35,003 bases of DNA from an uncultured beta proteobacterium (GTDB taxonomy: Bacteria; Pseudomonadota; Gammaproteobacteria; Burkholderiales; Burkholderiaceae_C), in assembly GCA_903845345.1 (NCBI GenBank), contig CAIMXF010000211.1:1-35003 (forward strand), in the 5' to 3' direction. This document shows positions 1-7,970 of this stretch, one piece after another. The stretch's first letter is position 1; each line of letters begins with the position of its first letter. The position numbers and the translations under genes were made by a program. Under the pieces are notes generated by a model, which was not told the DNA's origin, made no database searches, and saw only the letters and a program-made list of their open reading frames with translations.

Positions 1-1143
1 CCTTCTTGCCCGCACCGTCGGCAGGCCAGTAGCTCATGTGGGTATCGCCAACTTTCAGCGAAGCATGACCGACGTTCGTCGGGCTATTTTGGGCCTATCA
101 GGTCGCTTTCGGACGGACTGCTCCCATCATCGCCATCAATTGCTTTCGAGCCATCCACAGGTTCGACAGAGCAAACAGCGTGGTGACATGCGACGTGTTC
201 TTGGGCAGTCCGCGGAAGCGAACCTTCGCAAGACCGAATTGGCGCTTGATGACGCGAAACGGATGCTCGACTTTCGCGCGGACGCTGGCCTTGCGGTACT
301 CGACTTTTTTCGCTGCTGTCCTCTTGCGGCCTTCGGGCAGTCTGGCCATGTCGGTCGGGCGTGCCGCGATATGCCACTTGAGATCACGATCCACGCGAAC
401 TGGCGCGCCGCGATACCCTGAATCAGCCCAGACTTGTTGCTCTTTGCCGTGGAGGAGATCGGCCACCTGTTCGACATCCGATTCGTTGGCTGCAGTCGTC
501 GTCACCGTGTGCACCAGGCCGCTATCGGCATCGACACCGATATGGGCCTTCATGCCGAAATACCACTGCTCCCCCTTCTTCGTCTCATGCATGTCGGGGT
601 CGCGTTCGCCGTCGGCATTCTTGGTCGAACTCGGGGCCGCAATGATCGTGGCGTCGACGATGCTGCCGCGTTTGAGCAGCAGGCCCTTTCGGGCCAGGTG
701 CGCGTTGACGGCCTTGAAGATGTCTTCGGCCAGATCGCTCTCCTCGAGCATGTGGCGGAAGTTGAGGATCGTTGTCTCGTCGGGGATCGGCTCGCTCAGG
801 CTCAGGCGCGCGAACGCACGTAGTGAAGCGATCTCGTACAGCGCCTCTTCCATCGCCGGGTCGCTCAGCGCGAACCAGTTCTGCATCAGATGCACTCGCA
901 GCATCGATTCCATCGGGTACGGTCTACGTCCTCGGCCGGCGACCGGATAGTGCGGCGAGATCACACCGAGCAGCGCCTTCCACGGCACCACCAATTCCAT
1001 TTCTTCAAGAAACACCTCGCGCCGTGTCTTCTTGCGCTTGCCTGCGTACTCTGCATCCGAGAAACTGATCTGGCTGATCGTGCTTGCTCCTTCCAAGTCA
1101 TAACGCGCGAGTCGTGAACTCGGTGGACCTGTTCAGACCTTCC
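1..1143 (-). mobile_element. IS5-family insertion sequence, left end outside the window
   Basis: The element carries one transposase gene on the minus strand. Its right terminal inverted repeat is readable on the minus strand as GGAAGGTCTGAACAGG, ending at 1143; this is the typical start of IS5-group ends. Immediately outside is TTAG (1144-1147), which fits the YTAR target duplication known for the IS5 group. The matching left repeat is not found in the 97 bases after the transposase stop, so the element either continues beyond the window or has lost that end. A short CCGACGAACGTCGG palindrome lies just after the stop (71-84). Confidence 0.85.
98..1096 (-). CDS. IS5-family DDE transposase
   Basis: This is the cut-and-paste transposase of the IS. 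The predicted product is about 330 residues, the usual length for IS5-group enzymes. The DDE triad is visible: Asp near residue 148 (IVDATIIAAP), Asp near 225 (VWADSGYRG) and Glu near 277 (KVEHPFRVIKRQFG, the Y/R-x-K-containing E motif). The longest frame begins with TTG at 1096. Relatives usually start at the codon equivalent to residue 7, which here is ATC (1076-1078) with a good AAGGAG about eight bases upstream. The true start is therefore uncertain and may be a non-ATG codon. The reading frame is intact, so the enzyme could be active if both ends exist. Confidence 0.93.
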   Translation of the reverse strand: MEGASTISQISFSDAEYAGKRKKTRREVFLEEMELVVPWKALLGVISPHYPVAGRGRRPYPMESMLRVHLMQNWFALSDPAMEEALYEIASLRAFARLSLSEPIPDETTILNFRHMLEESDLAEDIFKAVNAHLARKGLLLKRGSIVDATIIAAPSSTKNADGERDPDMHETKKGEQWYFGMKAHIGVDADSGLVHTVTTTAANESDVEQVADLLHGKEQQVWADSGYRGAPVRVDRDLKWHIAARPTDMARLPEGRKRTAAKKVEYRKASVRAKVEHPFRVIKRQFGLAKVRFRGLPKNTSHVTTLFALSNLWMARKQLMAMMGAVRPKAT

Positions 1144-1275
1144 TTAGCGCCCGCGACAGCCGGCGGCTGCAACTGCTGCAAATCGGGAGAGGCGTTCCAG
1201 AACTGAAACCACCAGCTAAGTGCCGCGCCTTACCACGTCGCTTTCCGCTGCGCGGGGATTCGCTCTAGCCGGTGG

Positions 1276-2170
1276 TCAAGACGCAGCCGGCCAGTCGTCT
1301 GGCACCAGCGCTGGAGGCTTCGACCACGGCTGTTCGACCAAGGAAGCCTGGAACCACTCCTCCTTCAAGTTGGCGTGCTCAGTCACGATGATTTGGAAGC
1401 CAGGCACTACCTTCTGGGTGAAGTCGAGTAGGAGCTCAAACAACTGCCTGACGGCTACCAAGTCCGCGTTGGACTCCTCCGCGCGCAAGACCGAGCCGTC
1501 GGTCGCCTTGTAGACGTCCTCCGAAGGGAAGTAGACCTGCGAGGGCTGATCGATGATGAGGAACTGCGGAATCGGGCACGCGTTCTTCGCCGCGAACTGA
1601 TGCAGCGCCAATAGCGCGGACAGGTGATAGGCCATGTGGTTTCGGTCGCCTCCGGTTCGCTGCATCGGCACAGGGCGGTCGGGCCGATCAACGACAAGGT
1701 TCACCGTGCGGAGGTCGAACTTGAACGGGAACTCCTTGGACTCGGCGTCGAACCTCTCCACGAATTTCGACGTCATCGTCGAGATGTTGTTGAGAATCGA
1801 GGCCAGCCTCTCGGCGTAGTCGTCCTCACCGACCTGGCCCGCAAGCGTCTCGACCTTGCGCGTCAAGCGTGCCACGTTCTGTTCCATCGTCGCAATGGTC
1901 GCATCCGGCTTAAGCTCTTCGAGGTAGGGTGTCGCGGATGGTCTGGGCCTGAAAGCCCTCGCTCTGCCGATAGAACAGGACGCTCTTGTTCGCGACGATG
2001 TCTTGCTTCTGGAACAGGTAGTAGTACGTGTGCTGAATGGTCGCCGCGTAGCTTGCACGAGTGCTCTCCAGCGGCACACTCGTGGCATTCGCGGGGATGC
2101 CAACCAGCTGACTGAGCAGCGTGACCACGTAGTCGTCGTCCGTGTTGACCTGCAGCTCTTCAAACGGTGG
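1276..2170 (-). pseudogene. DUF3732-type ATPase, 3' remnant with frameshift
   Basis: Two adjacent minus-strand frames together encode the C-terminal part of a DUF3732 protein. The upstream piece (2170 down to about 1925) reads FEELQVNTDDDYVVTLLSQL through LFQKQDIVANKSVLFYRQ and QTIRDTLP. The downstream piece (about 1925 to 1276) contains a coiled-coil stretch, then QFLIIDQPSQVYFP (the Walker-B-like region) and VPGFQIIVTEHANL near the end. The frame changes near 1918-1930, and the middle coiled coil looks shorter than in the family, so a small deletion probably accompanies the shift. The N-terminal Walker A part is absent. DUF3732 ATPases (normally about 600 residues) are known from multi-gene ABC-ATPase conflict cassettes; partner genes are not seen here. 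A single open frame spanning 1276-2454 exists, but its first half is not DUF3732. Confidence 0.75.
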
Positions 2171-2372
2171 CTACCTGCTGCAAGCGGGGCAACACCCGCC
2201 CCTTCAGCCGGGAGGTCCGCGTACGCGGATGGCCCGCCCAGACCAAGACCTTTCCGATCAAGGCCGAGGCCGAACATGGGCCTCCGAACGCGAGGCCGAG
2301 GTGCGTCGTGGCACCGTCGTCGATACGAGCCGTCTGCGGGCAACAACGGTGCATGACCTGCTTGCACGCCAG
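2167..2372 (+). pseudogene. Tyrosine integrase, N-terminal remnant
   Basis: From GTG at 2167 the plus strand reads VATCCKRGN, then VRVRGWPAQTKTFPIKAEAE. This matches the arm-binding N-terminus of phage/island tyrosine recombinases (family pattern MATIRKRGN ... KTF.TKAEAE.WA). Near 2277 the frame shifts by one lost base and continues as WASEREAEVRRGTVVD, then TTVHDLLAR. The similarity fades after about 2370, and the catalytic domain with its R-H-R-Y residues is missing. The remnant begins exactly where the opposite-strand DUF3732 similarity stops, so 2167-2170 is a recombination junction. It indicates a former integrative element here. Confidence 0.6.
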
Positions 2373-2506
2373 ATGCGACTACCGCCCATCGCAATGCTTC
2401 AAGGCAGTCGTCCGCGAGTGGCGGCAACTGGCCGACACGAGTCTTCGAGGTCAAGCACGTGCCGGCAGAACGGCCCGAATGTCGTTCTTCAGACGCAGGT
2501 TGCCAG

Positions 2507-3943
2507 TCAGACGAAGCCGAGGTTGGAGACTCCGTAGTTCCCGATTCTCGGCACGACGCTCGCCAGATCGCTGTTGGCTACGCCAAACCAACTGGCCAGC
2601 GTCGCGACATACTGGTCGACGGCCGTGCTTGGCAGGAGGCGCCCCTGACCAATCTGGTCGTCGCTGCTCAGCGAGACGTTGGGGGCCGTTCCGTAGAACT
2701 TCTGCCCTTGCACGGCGCCACCCAGCACGAAATGGTGGCTGCCCCAGCCGTGGTCGGACCCATCGCTGTTGCCTTGCAGGCTGCGCCCGAAATCCGACAT
2801 CGTGAATGTCGTCACCTGGTTCTGCACACCCAGTTCGACGGTGGCGGCATAGAACGCCGAGAGCGCCTCGTCGAGTTGCCCCAGCAGGTCCGGGTGCTTG
2901 GTCAGCAGGCCGTCGTGGTTGTCGAAGCCGTCCAGGCTGACGAAAAAGACCTGGCGCTTGATCCCCAGCGTCGCGCGGCTGGCAATCACCCTGGCAACGA
3001 CATTGAGCTGGTCGGCCAGGCCGTGCGATGCAAGCGTGGCGTTGGTGTGGAAGGGGGTCGACAGCGTGACGCCACCCAGCGCACCGTTGAGCTGCTGCTG
3101 GGCGCCGATGGAGCGGTTCAGAACGCTCAGGTAATCGGTTTCCATCGCATGGCCCGAGGTCTGTCCGGCGAGGGCGTTGAGCGCCGCCTTCATTCCCGCG
3201 CCGCCGAAGGGTGGCTTGGTCAAGGCGTTGATCGCCACCGCGCCGTTGACGCCTACCCGGTATTGGCGCGCGGTATCTCCCGCCAGGAAGTAGGAGTTGT
3301 AGCCGACGTCGATACCGGTGAACGTGGATCCGCCGTTGCCTGCGAGGACATAGTCCGCGAGGCGGCCGCCGAACCCAGTCTTGACCGACTTGGCCAGGTC
3401 GCCCATCATCCAGGTGTTGCGTTGGTCGCTGTGGGCCATCAGCAGCGGCGGAATCGGATGCGCGGCGGTGTTGCCGGCCTGGTACTGCGCCTTGGTCAGG
3501 GGCGCTATCAGCGAGCCCACGTTCAACTGGATCGCGAGCTTGCCCTGGCCCCACAGGGAGGTCAGGCCGGTCAGCGGCGGCGACAGCGCGTAGCGAACGT
3601 TGTTGGTCAGCGTCTGCGGGTGGGCCTGGGTCAGCGTGGTGGCCAGCAGGTCGGACTGCGCCAGCGCCAAGCCGCCGGCTGCCCTTCCTGCACCGCCTCC
3701 ACGGATAGCGCTGTAGAGGTCGTAGTTGGTGTTGTCGACCGGGATCAACGTGTTGCCGTAGTCGTTGCCTCCATAGAGGAACACGCAAACGAGCGCCTTG
3801 TAATCGCTCGCGCCTGCGGCCGCGGCGTCGCCCGCCGCCGCCAGGTCAAATGCCAACGGAGCGGCCACGCCCAGGCCCGCGGTCGTCGCCGCGCGCTTGA
3901 GAAATAGCCGCCGGCCAATGCGTTCAGTCTTGCTCGGATGCAT
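2507..3943 (-). CDS. DUF1501 family exported protein
   Basis: The 478-residue product belongs to DUF1501, a family related to the alkaline phosphatase/sulfatase fold whose biochemical role is unsettled. The N-terminus has a twin-arginine signal (GRRLFLKRAA) followed by a hydrophobic Ala/Leu stretch, so export through Tat in folded form is expected. Family landmarks include VCVFLYGGNDYGNTLIP near residue 55, FFVSLDGFDNHDGLLTKHPD in the middle, and FGRSLQGNSDGSDHGWGSHH near residue 390. An AGGAAA ribosome-binding site precedes ATG 3943. It lies 15 bp downstream of the DUF1800 gene on the same strand. This pairing is common, and the two products are probably made together and may act together outside the cytoplasm. 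Function is otherwise unknown. Confidence 0.92.
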   Translation of the reverse strand: MHPSKTERIGRRLFLKRAATTAGLGVAAPLAFDLAAAGDAAAAGASDYKALVCVFLYGGNDYGNTLIPVDNTNYDLYSAIRGGGAGRAAGGLALAQSDLLATTLTQAHPQTLTNNVRYALSPPLTGLTSLWGQGKLAIQLNVGSLIAPLTKAQYQAGNTAAHPIPPLLMAHSDQRNTWMMGDLAKSVKTGFGGRLADYVLAGNGGSTFTGIDVGYNSYFLAGDTARQYRVGVNGAVAINALTKPPFGGAGMKAALNALAGQTSGHAMETDYLSVLNRSIGAQQQLNGALGGVTLSTPFHTNATLASHGLADQLNVVARVIASRATLGIKRQVFFVSLDGFDNHDGLLTKHPDLLGQLDEALSAFYAATVELGVQNQVTTFTMSDFGRSLQGNSDGSDHGWGSHHFVLGGAVQGQKFYGTAPNVSLSSDDQIGQGRLLPSTAVDQYVATLASWFGVANSDLASVVPRIGNYGVSNLGFV

Positions 3944-3958
3944 GCTGTTTCCTGGACG

Positions 3959-5770
3959 TCACTTCTGGACGAGGTAGTCGGGGGAGGCCATGGCGAGGAA
4001 CAGCGCGGTCTGCAGCGCTTCGCTCTGCTTTGCAGGAGTCGATGCAGCGGTCACGCTCAGCGCATCGACGGCGGCCTGGATCGTGCTGACGGTCGTCGCT
4101 GACAACTGATTGGCTGTCAGGCGCAGATTGATCCAGTCCACGAGCGCCTTGCTGTCGGTAGCCAGGCCGGACAGGGCTCCGAGGGCCGGCTTGAAGCCGC
4201 CCAATCCTCCTCCCAGAAGGCTCGAGATGGTGTTGAGATAGGACGCCACGGACAGCTCGTCTACGATCTGGAACTCGGGCGCTACGAGATTGAGCGCGTC
4301 GATCGACGATTTCGGACGGCTGTAGTCGGGCAGGAAGAAGTTGAAGACGCTCGGAGCCTCCAGAGGCATCTGTTCCAGGCGTGTGGACGGGTCGTTGGTG
4401 TTGCCGATCGCCCAGTCCTTGTCGGACGTCGTGGTCTCGGTCGTGCGGATCAGCTGCGTGATGCGCACGATGGGCTCGCGCAGCTTGCCGCCGTAGTTGT
4501 TGGAGGACGGCGTGATGGCTTCGGGGTCCGTCAGGATGGTCGTCCATACGGCGCGAAGGTCGCCACGCACGCCGCTGCCGTTATCGTTGAATGCGGTCGC
4601 CACGCGCCCGACATAGGCCGGGCTCGGATTCGAAGTGACCAGCCGCTGGATCATCTGGCGGCCGAAGAACGTGCCCACGTTGGGATGGTTGAACAAGGTG
4701 TCGAGTGCGATCTTGAGTTGGTCGCTCGCGGCCGTTCCCGCCGGAATCGTCGTGCCCAGAAAGTCGACTTCAAGCGTGGAGTGCTTGCTCGCCGTGTTGA
4801 CCATGGGCAGACGTCGATGTTCCGGGTCGTCGATCATGCGCGTGACCACCGTGCCGCCCGAGGGATAGCTCGCCGAGGTGTAGGTGGTCTTCGACTTGTC
4901 CTCGTCCCATCCGGTGAAGACGTGTGCGAGGTTGCTCACGTCAGCTTGCGCATAGGTCGGGATCGGCGCGCCCTGCGCGTCGAGCTGGTGCGAGCCGTCG
5001 AGGTTGAGCTTGTACAGACCGATCGTGAACAGCTGCATGACCTCGCGGGCGTAGTTCTCGTCGGGCTCGCTGCCGCTCTTCGCGTTCTCCTTGAGGTTCC
5101 CCTTGGTGCCCAGAAACTGGCCCATCTCGGGCGACAGCGTCACGTCCTCGAGCAGTTGTCGGAAGTTGCCGAAGGTGTTGCGGCACAGCGTGTCCCACCA
5201 CCCCGCGGCGGTGAAGTCGCCCCAGTAGTAGTACTCGGTCTGGTCGGCCGCGATGACGAACACTTCGGACAGTGCGAGCGCGAGTCGCTTTCGCAACTGA
5301 TCCGGAGAGGCGATCATCTGGTTCCAGATCAGCGCGTCCAGGTGCTTGCGGTAGAGGAAGTTGTCGTTGGAATCGATGGCTGAATAGCCCTTGGCCACCA
5401 TCCAGTCCCACGCCTTGTAGCTTTCGGGCGCGCTGAACTGCGTTGCCAGCCAGCCCGAGTAGCCCTGGGCAATCACTGCCGAGCGGCTGGCGTCGTCGGC
5501 GGTGAACTGGGCCTGCAAGAGGAAGCGCGCCGCCTGCGTGTCGGTCAGTGGGGCGGGAGGTGGCGGCGGCGGCGGCGGGCTCGAGGCACCGCCGCCGCCG
5601 CAGGCACTGAGAACGCCGGCACTCAGCACCGTGGCGCCGAGCGTCGTTGGCGATCGTTCGGCCATGGTGCCAACCGCCACTTCAGGCGGGCCAGCTTCTG
5701 ACTGCCTCTCGCCCGCAAAGTGGCGCACCAGGGTGGCGGGACACGGGCGGTCGTGCGTCTGTTCGGTCAT
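3959..5770 (-). CDS. DUF1800 family lipoprotein-like protein
   Basis: The 603-residue product is a DUF1800 protein, an uncharacterised family usually encoded beside DUF1501. A lipobox (LSAC, Cys near residue 57) follows a short hydrophobic stretch; a poly-Pro linker (SPPPPPPPP) then separates the anchor from the alpha-helical domain starting at LTDTQAARFLLQAQF. Other landmarks are LRKRLALALSEVFVI, NYAREVMQLFTIGLY (a strongly conserved family motif) and the C-terminal FLAMASPDYLVQK. ATG 5770 has a well-placed AGAGGA. The internal ATG at 5665 would give a more normal lipoprotein signal but lacks a good ribosome-binding site, so the start is open between the two. A stem-forming leader lies about 30 bases upstream. 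Confidence 0.9.
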   Translation of the reverse strand: MTEQTHDRPCPATLVRHFAGERQSEAGPPEVAVGTMAERSPTTLGATVLSAGVLSACGGGGASSPPPPPPPPAPLTDTQAARFLLQAQFTADDASRSAVIAQGYSGWLATQFSAPESYKAWDWMVAKGYSAIDSNDNFLYRKHLDALIWNQMIASPDQLRKRLALALSEVFVIAADQTEYYYWGDFTAAGWWDTLCRNTFGNFRQLLEDVTLSPEMGQFLGTKGNLKENAKSGSEPDENYAREVMQLFTIGLYKLNLDGSHQLDAQGAPIPTYAQADVSNLAHVFTGWDEDKSKTTYTSASYPSGGTVVTRMIDDPEHRRLPMVNTASKHSTLEVDFLGTTIPAGTAASDQLKIALDTLFNHPNVGTFFGRQMIQRLVTSNPSPAYVGRVATAFNDNGSGVRGDLRAVWTTILTDPEAITPSSNNYGGKLREPIVRITQLIRTTETTTSDKDWAIGNTNDPSTRLEQMPLEAPSVFNFFLPDYSRPKSSIDALNLVAPEFQIVDELSVASYLNTISSLLGGGLGGFKPALGALSGLATDSKALVDWINLRLTANQLSATTVSTIQAAVDALSVTAASTPAKQSEALQTALFLAMASPDYLVQK

Positions 5771-5798
5771 TGGAATTCCTCTACGTCGGCGCGTGCTC

Positions 5799-5866
5799 GG
5801 CCTGAGAGATGGGATGGGTTCGCACCCCGTGATCTCCCCTTATGGTCGCTGCAATCTCTCAGCGGC
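5799..5866 (-). promoter_or_regulatory. Candidate structured RNA leader of DUF1800/DUF1501
   Basis: On the minus strand, GCTGAGAGAT (about 5854-5863) can pair with ATCTCTCAGGC (about 5800-5810) in a 10-bp stem with one bulged G. The enclosed segment contains GGGTGCGAACCC, a 4-bp hairpin capped by a GNRA-type GCGA loop, and a GGGGAGAT stretch that could pair alternatively with the 3' arm. The AGAGGA ribosome-binding site of the DUF1800 gene follows about 20 bases later. The closing GAGAG/CTCTCAGG arms recall glycine aptamers, but the conserved core and P2 helix are not recognisable. Call it an unexplained structured leader. Confidence 0.3.
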
Positions 5867-5962
5867 CGCGTGCGATTTCTCACAGAGACCGCCCCCGTAA
5901 CTTCTTGAGACGATTGACTTGCACCCTCGAAAGCGCTTGCATGAGCGACCTGGAGGCTGTGC

Positions 5963-6170
5963 CAGCTCCAGGTTGCTCATCGCCATGTCGACGACCGCCA
6001 AGGGTTTGTACGAGAAACCCACGACGCAGGCCGAGCGCATCGTTGCAAGCATCGCCACAGCAGGCCTTGCCGTCATTCCCAAGGCCGGTCACAGCTCAGC
6101 GGTGGAACAACCGGCAGCGGTCACCACCGCAATCGAGACGTTTCTCGGGGGCATCGGATCACCAGCCTGA
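5963..6170 (+). pseudogene. Alpha/beta hydrolase C-terminal remnant
   Basis: The plus-strand frame ending at 6170 reads AERIVASIATAGLAVIPKAG, then HSSAVEQPAAVTTAIETFL. This is the typical end of an alpha/beta hydrolase fold enzyme, where the catalytic His sits in the GHSSAVEQP segment. The preceding residues (LLIAMSTTAKGLYEKPTTQ) fit the strand and loop that normally hold the catalytic acid. The nucleophile region and everything before it are missing: upstream of about 5960 the frame resembles nothing and has run into the DUF1800 leader. No credible start or ribosome-binding site is seen, so a 5'-truncated relic is the best reading. Confidence 0.45.
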
Positions 6171-6331
6171 ACCTGTGTAGCAACCGCCTGCCCGGACCGC
6201 TCCTTCGCGAACGACGTCTTGCGGGCAATGCGAACCGAAGCCGACGGATCGGGAGCGGTCTGGCAGGGACGTCCGGTTCCGATGTACGGCACGCCACAGA
6301 CAGGTGCTGCCACGCATGAGAACATCCGGCC

Positions 6332-6994
6332 ATGCAATTCGGTTCCGTCCGCCCGGCACTGCGCTCGCCCTTTGGGTTCAGCGTTCGACTGCTCTTGACA
6401 TTCGTACTCACGTCGATATCCATGCCCAGTCGTGCCATTGAAGAGCCAGACTACCGGGTCGTTCGCGAACTGGCGGGCATCGAGGTGCGGCAGTACGGCG
6501 CCTACACGGTGGCTGAAGTCGTCGTGGAGGGCTCGGCTGCCGACGCTGGCAACCAGGCGTTCCGGATCCTGGCGGGCTACATCTTCGGCAAGAACAAAGG
6601 CGAGATGAGGTTTGCAATGACCGCTCCGGTCACGCAGGCGGCCGTACCGAAGAAACTGGAGATGACGGCACCGGTCACCCCAACCGCCGTCGCCAGTGGG
6701 TTCCTGGTGCAGTTTGTGCTGCCAAGAGACGTGACTGTGGCCAGCGCGCCAGAGCCCCTGGATGCTCGAGTTCATATTCGCGAAGTGCCGCCCAGCCTGG
6801 TGGCCGTCATCCGGTACTCGGGATTCTGGTCGGGGTCAAACTACAACGAACATCTGGCGAAGCTGAAAGAGGGACTTCGCTCTGCCGACCTGCCTTGGAC
6901 GGGAGAACCTGTGTATTCGCGCTACGACGCGCCGTTCACGCCCTGGTTCATGCGGCGCAACGAGATCTGGCTGCACCTATCCGGTCGCCCTTGA
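6332..6994 (+). CDS. SOUL-family heme-binding protein, exported
   Basis: The 220-residue product carries a SOUL/HEBP domain from about residue 38 to the end, a fold that binds heme or related tetrapyrroles. An N-terminal signal-like segment (VRLLLTFVLTSISMPSRA) predicts export to the periplasm. Typical landmarks are YRVVRELAGIEVRQYGAYTVAEV at the start of the domain, the repeated MTAPVT motifs (FAMTAPVTQ and LEMTAPVTP), VIRYSGFW, and the C-terminal YDAPFTPWFMRRNEIWL. The function in bacteria is not settled; heme storage, buffering or signalling are possible. It is a single gene, convergent with the LytTR regulator. A TGGGC/GCCCA hairpin near 7029-7041 lies in the convergent gap but lacks a T-run. 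Confidence 0.9.
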   Translation: MQFGSVRPALRSPFGFSVRLLLTFVLTSISMPSRAIEEPDYRVVRELAGIEVRQYGAYTVAEVVVEGSAADAGNQAFRILAGYIFGKNKGEMRFAMTAPVTQAAVPKKLEMTAPVTPTAVASGFLVQFVLPRDVTVASAPEPLDARVHIREVPPSLVAVIRYSGFWSGSNYNEHLAKLKEGLRSADLPWTGEPVYSRYDAPFTPWFMRRNEIWLHLSGRP

Positions 6995-7175
6995 TGCGTC
7001 CGGTGTGCGCCTCTGCGGCGCAGGGTGCTGGGCGGCGCCCACCGGGGCCTGCGCTGGCTGTCCCTCATCCGGATCTGTAGTCTGGGTCTGGACGACACCG
7101 TTCTGCCGGGATCGATCAGTCGTGCGTGCCTGCTTTCCTAACAGCGCCTGTGCCTTCGATCGAAGCCGCCGATCC

Positions 7176-7970
7176 TCATTGGCCCTTGAACTTCGCCTGG
7201 AAGTGGCGCGAGACCGGCACGGTGTCCGGATGCCCGCGCAGGGTCAGGTGCATGAGGCCTTCGCCGGTGCGCACCGCGCTGGCAATGCGCTCCGCCCGAA
7301 CGATGGCCGAGCGATGCACCTGCCAGAAGGCGTCCATGTCGAGCCGGGGCAGCAACTCCTTGAGCGGCATGCGCAGCAAGGCCTCGCCCGTCTGTCCATC
7401 ATCCTGCCAGACGACCCGCGTGTAACGGCTGTCGGCCTCGAAGTAGACGACGTCGGCGAGTCGGATCAACCTCACCTCGCGGCCGACGGCCGCCTGCAGC
7501 ACGGTCAGGCGGCGCGTGGGGGGCACGAGGCGCCCTTCCTGCAGCATGCGGCCCAGGGTATCGGCCATTGCCTCGGTCGTGGCGTCGGTGCCGGCGGAGG
7601 CGTCCAAGCGTTCTCGCAGTCGTTCGACCGTGCGAGACAGCCGCGCGTCCTCCACCGGCTTGAGCACGTAGTCGATCGCGCCCGCATCAAAGGCGGAGAT
7701 GGCATGCTCGCTGAAGGCCGTCACGAGCACCACTGGCGTCTGGCCGGCTATGCGCTGCGCAACCTCCAGCCCGCTCATGCCGGGCATGCGGATGTCGAGG
7801 AAGCAGATGTCGGGTTCATGGGCCAGGTAGGCATCCCAGGCGTCGACGCCGTGACTGGCGAGGTGGATCTCGCCGAGCGTCGGCCAGACGCGGCGCAACG
7901 CGGCTTGCAGCTGAGCGCGGGGCGCGTCCTCATCGTCGGCAACCAGGGCGCTGAACGTTCTTTGCGTCAT
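7176..7970 (-). CDS. LytTR-type response regulator
   Basis: This 264-residue DNA-binding response regulator has a receiver domain (residues 5-120) with the acidic pocket DDE at 12-14, the phosphoacceptor Asp at 59 (FLDIRMPG), and Lys near 108 (YVLKP). A LytTR DNA-binding domain (about 155-260) follows, with VYFEADSRYTRVV and FWQVHRSAIV. ATG 7970 was chosen because it overlaps the kinase stop by 4 bp (ATGA), giving translational coupling; a longer frame to 8150 exists but would lie inside the kinase gene. The partner is the adjacent histidine kinase, as in AlgR/AlgZ and LytR/LytS pairs. The target genes are not known from this sequence. Confidence 0.93.
   Translation of the reverse strand: MTQRTFSALVADDEDAPRAQLQAALRRVWPTLGEIHLASHGVDAWDAYLAHEPDICFLDIRMPGMSGLEVAQRIAGQTPVVLVTAFSEHAISAFDAGAIDYVLKPVEDARLSRTVERLRERLDASAGTDATTEAMADTLGRMLQEGRLVPPTRRLTVLQAAVGREVRLIRLADVVYFEADSRYTRVVWQDDGQTGEALLRMPLKELLPRLDMDAFWQVHRSAIVRAERIASAVRTGEGLMHLTLRGHPDTVPVSRHFQAKFKGQ

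Noticed and set aside
1-97. Coding-like minus-strand frame left of the transposase (KVGDTHMSYWPADGAGKK)
   Set aside because: It is too short to identify and may be IS end sequence or flanking host DNA; the decisive part lies outside the window.
1276-2454. A single 392-residue gene in this frame
   Set aside because: Only the C-terminal half resembles a protein family; the first half is antisense to an integrase remnant and out of frame with the DUF3732 upstream piece.
5799-5866. A canonical glycine riboswitch
   Set aside because: The GAGAG/CTCTCAGG arms fit, but there is no P2 helix and the conserved CCGAAGG-type core is not present.
6194-6261. Inverted repeat GGACCGCTCC ... GGAGCGGTCT before the SOUL gene
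   Set aside because: The arms are 10 bp with one mismatch and a loop of 48 bases; this can arise by chance in GC-rich DNA and no supporting context was found.
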